This document shows, piece by piece, positions 3,638-5,351 of a stretch of DNA of 5,351 nt (position 1 is its first letter; each line of letters begins with the position of its first letter). The stretch comes from Chitinispirillales bacterium. GTDB lineage: Bacteria; Fibrobacterota; Chitinivibrionia; Chitinivibrionales; Chitinispirillaceae. The stretch lies in the NCBI GenBank assembly GCA_031254445.1, contig JAIRUL010000170.1:1-5351 (forward strand), written 5' to 3'. The notes beneath the pieces are model-generated. The model ran no database searches, had not been told where the DNA came from, and saw only the letters and a program-made list of their open reading frames with translations. A program made the translations under genes and the position numbers.

Positions 3638-5351
3638 GTGACGAGCCAAACTCGCGCTTCTTGGTGGGCCGCGGCGGCGCTGGCGGTTATCTGCGCTCTT
3701 CCATGCACGGCGCGGGCGTCGCAGTTTTTATCCTCCGAAATAGCCTCCGCGCTCTCCGAAAGGAGCGCCTTTTTGCGCGGGATTGAGCTGGCGGAAAAGG
3801 ATTTTTTCTCCCTCAAATCATCGCTTGCGTCGAGCGATAAGCAGAACGCTCTGCGGAACCGCTTAAATATCACGAGCCGCGGGGGGCCGTGGCGTCATTA
3901 CGTAAGAGGGGCGGTGGAAGACGCCGGCGGCGACAAGCGCAGCGCCCAATCGTTTAGCAAAGCCATCGAAGAGGCGGCGACCGATCCGGGCGCGCTGTGG
4001 CTCTTGCTTGTCGAATTCATCCGCGGCGGGCACACCAAGCCGGCCGACGAGTGCTTAGAGACGCTCAGGGCGTGGATACTCGCCTCGGGGGGCCGCGCGG
4101 CCCCGCTCCTGTCGCAGCAGCTGATACTCCTCGGAAATACCATCGCCGACGCTGCCCCAAACAGCGCCGAGTACTGCTACAACGCCTCTAAGCGCTTCGA
4201 CGAAAACCAGTGCTGGTGGCTTTATAGGAAAGGGGCTATCGGCTTCCCAAACAACGCAATGGCGGCCATGCCCGGATTCATCGCCGAGGCCTCGGCGACC
4301 GTCATTAAATCATGGCGCGCGCAGGCCTCGCTCCTCTGCGGGCTGCACAGGTTCTTCTCCGCCGCGCTCTTCATCTTTGCCTGCGCGGTTTTTTTTACTT
4401 TCGCCGTGAAGTACCTGCCGCACGGCGTACACCCGATAGGCGACACGCTCTTCGCGCCGGCGGCCCCAAGCGTCCGCACGTTTTCGAGCGTCGCGGTTGT
4501 CGCCTCCATGCTGCTCTTAGGCGTCGTGCCCACGCTGTGGGCAACCGCGTTTTTGGTGTGCAGGTTCTTGAGCGCAAGCGAAAAAAAGCTGCTCGTCTTC
4601 TCATGCTTAATTTTGGTTTTCAGCCCGCTTAATTTTTATGTAACCGGATTCCTAAACCGCTGCATAGACCCAAACTCCCCCGCCGTCCTCTTAGATAGGT
4701 CGATACGCGAGGGGTATTCCCAAGAGCTATACTTGTCGGCTGCGAAAAATATCGCTGCCCGGCCCGGCAACTACGCCGGGCATATAGCGCGCGCCGTAAG
4801 CGCGATCAAGAGCGGCGACCTCAAAATAAGCTCCGAGGCCATGTCCAAGGCGCTAGAGGCCGCCCCAAACGACCCTATCGCCCTCATGTACGCCGGCTCC
4901 CTCTCGTTCTTGACAAGCGACGCCGACGGCATGGAGCGCTACTACGGCGGCGTCCTGAAAGAGCACCCGCAGTACGCGGCGGAGGCCAAGTACAGCCTCT
5001 CGCAGGCTTACGCCGGCAACGGCGATTTCACCACCTCCGACATGATAAGCGAGGCCGCAAAAATCAACTCGCCCATGATAGGCGGCCACATGCGCGCCAA
5101 CGACAACTACTTCGGCGAAAACCCACCGCCACTGCGCAGGGTCATACAGCCGGCGCTTTCGCCGGCATACTTCTGGAGCCGCCTATTCATCGCAAACCCT
5201 GCGGAAATATTGCAGTTAAAGGGCGAAACGTACTATGGGCTAAGCCCGGTAGCCGCCTTTGGCGCTTCAGCGGCCGTTATGCTAATATTCTTGATATTCT
5301 ATTTCACGGCGTGGGGGAAAGCGTCCAAAGTAAAGAAATATTTTACCTGCC
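3638..5351 (+). CDS. Exported/membrane TPR-like protein of unknown function (partial, 3' truncated)
   Basis: The frame stays open from GTG 3638 to the window end (571 codons). In-frame stops at 3605-3607 and 3617-3619 leave this GTG as the first start, and the next in-frame ATG is about 200 codons on. Residues 1-27 form a good Sec signal peptide (TR, a hydrophobic WWAAAALAVICAL core, ARA/S at the cleavage site). Residues 28-238 are mostly helical with no motif I recognise. Hydrophobic segments lie at about 239-260, 285-311, 318-338 and 538-559. Residues 364-480 look like divergent TPR helices (for example AMSKALEAAPNDPIALMYAG). After the last helix comes a basic stretch (KASKVKKYF) and then Cys571 at the edge. 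Topology is ambiguous: the signal peptide plus helix count puts the TPRs inside, while the basic tail favours the opposite. The one-base spacing from rpsT and lack of a clear Shine-Dalgarno suggest coupled translation. I do not recognise the family; other TPR-containing envelope proteins such as the BatE type are possible relatives, unproven. Confidence 0.75.
   Translation, partial: MTSQTRASWWAAAALAVICALPCTARASQFLSSEIASALSERSAFLRGIELAEKDFFSLKSSLASSDKQNALRNRLNITSRGGPWRHYVRGAVEDAGGDKRSAQSFSKAIEEAATDPGALWLLLVEFIRGGHTKPADECLETLRAWILASGGRAAPLLSQQLILLGNTIADAAPNSAEYCYNASKRFDENQCWWLYRKGAIGFPNNAMAAMPGFIAEASATVIKSWRAQASLLCGLHRFFSAALFIFACAVFFTFAVKYLPHGVHPIGDTLFAPAAPSVRTFSSVAVVASMLLLGVVPTLWATAFLVCRFLSASEKKLLVFSCLILVFSPLNFYVTGFLNRCIDPNSPAVLLDRSIREGYSQELYLSAAKNIAARPGNYAGHIARAVSAIKSGDLKISSEAMSKALEAAPNDPIALMYAGSLSFLTSDADGMERYYGGVLKEHPQYAAEAKYSLSQAYAGNGDFTTSDMISEAAKINSPMIGGHMRANDNYFGENPPPLRRVIQPALSPAYFWSRLFIANPAEILQLKGETYYGLSPVAAFGASAAVMLIFLIFYFTAWGKASKVKKYFTC

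Noticed and set aside
5149..5166. Perfect 7-bp palindrome with CTTT loop inside the TPR-like gene, and a similar GC stem at 4756-4782
   Set aside because: Both lie in uninterrupted coding sequence rich in GCC, GGC and CCG codons, where such stems arise easily. No functional reason to single them out.

Overview
The window holds the 3' part of an rnf operon (order rnfD-G-E-A-B), followed by the ribosomal protein S20 gene (rpsT) and a large membrane/TPR-like gene that runs off the right edge. All genes are on the + strand. Rnf is the membrane ferredoxin:NAD+ oxidoreductase that couples electron transfer to Na+ or H+ translocation, so an anaerobic or fermentative bacterium is likely. The DNA is moderately GC-rich by eye with AT-rich intergenic patches. 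S20 begins MQRHKSVEKR rather than MANIKSAKKR, a style I associate with FCB-group lineages such as Fibrobacterota. That placement is tentative.

Layout: 1-63 is the tail of rnfD, overlapping the GTG start of rnfG (56-700). A 134-base gap (701-834) carries two perfect hairpins and a GATTAAAA tandem repeat that runs into the ribosome-binding site of rnfE (835-1428). Between rnfE and rnfA lies a 21-codon ORF (1432-1497) with the best Shine-Dalgarno in the operon, whose stop overlaps the rnfA start as ATGA. RnfA is 1494-2105 and RnfB is 2157-3200. From 3201 to 3378 there is a two-tier stem-loop (possible terminator), an AT-rich candidate promoter and the rpsT ribosome-binding site. rpsT is 3379-3636. 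One base after its stop, a GTG starts an exported or membrane-anchored protein with TPR-like repeats, open to the window end (3638-5351).

How the genes work together: RnfB would accept electrons from ferredoxin and pass them through its iron-sulfur clusters to the membrane core, where RnfA and RnfE share an iron-sulfur centre and RnfD and RnfG carry covalent FMN. RnfC, the NADH-binding subunit, should lie upstream of the window.

The most notable observations are in RnfB and in the rnfE-rnfA junction. RnfB has a middle ferredoxin domain in which exactly the four cysteines of one cluster are replaced while the four of the other remain, and it carries an extra intact two-cluster ferredoxin domain at the C-terminus. 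The rnfE-rnfA junction has a translationally coupled mini-ORF. I see no mobile element, CRISPR array, tRNA or rRNA, and nothing that amounts to a wholly new system.
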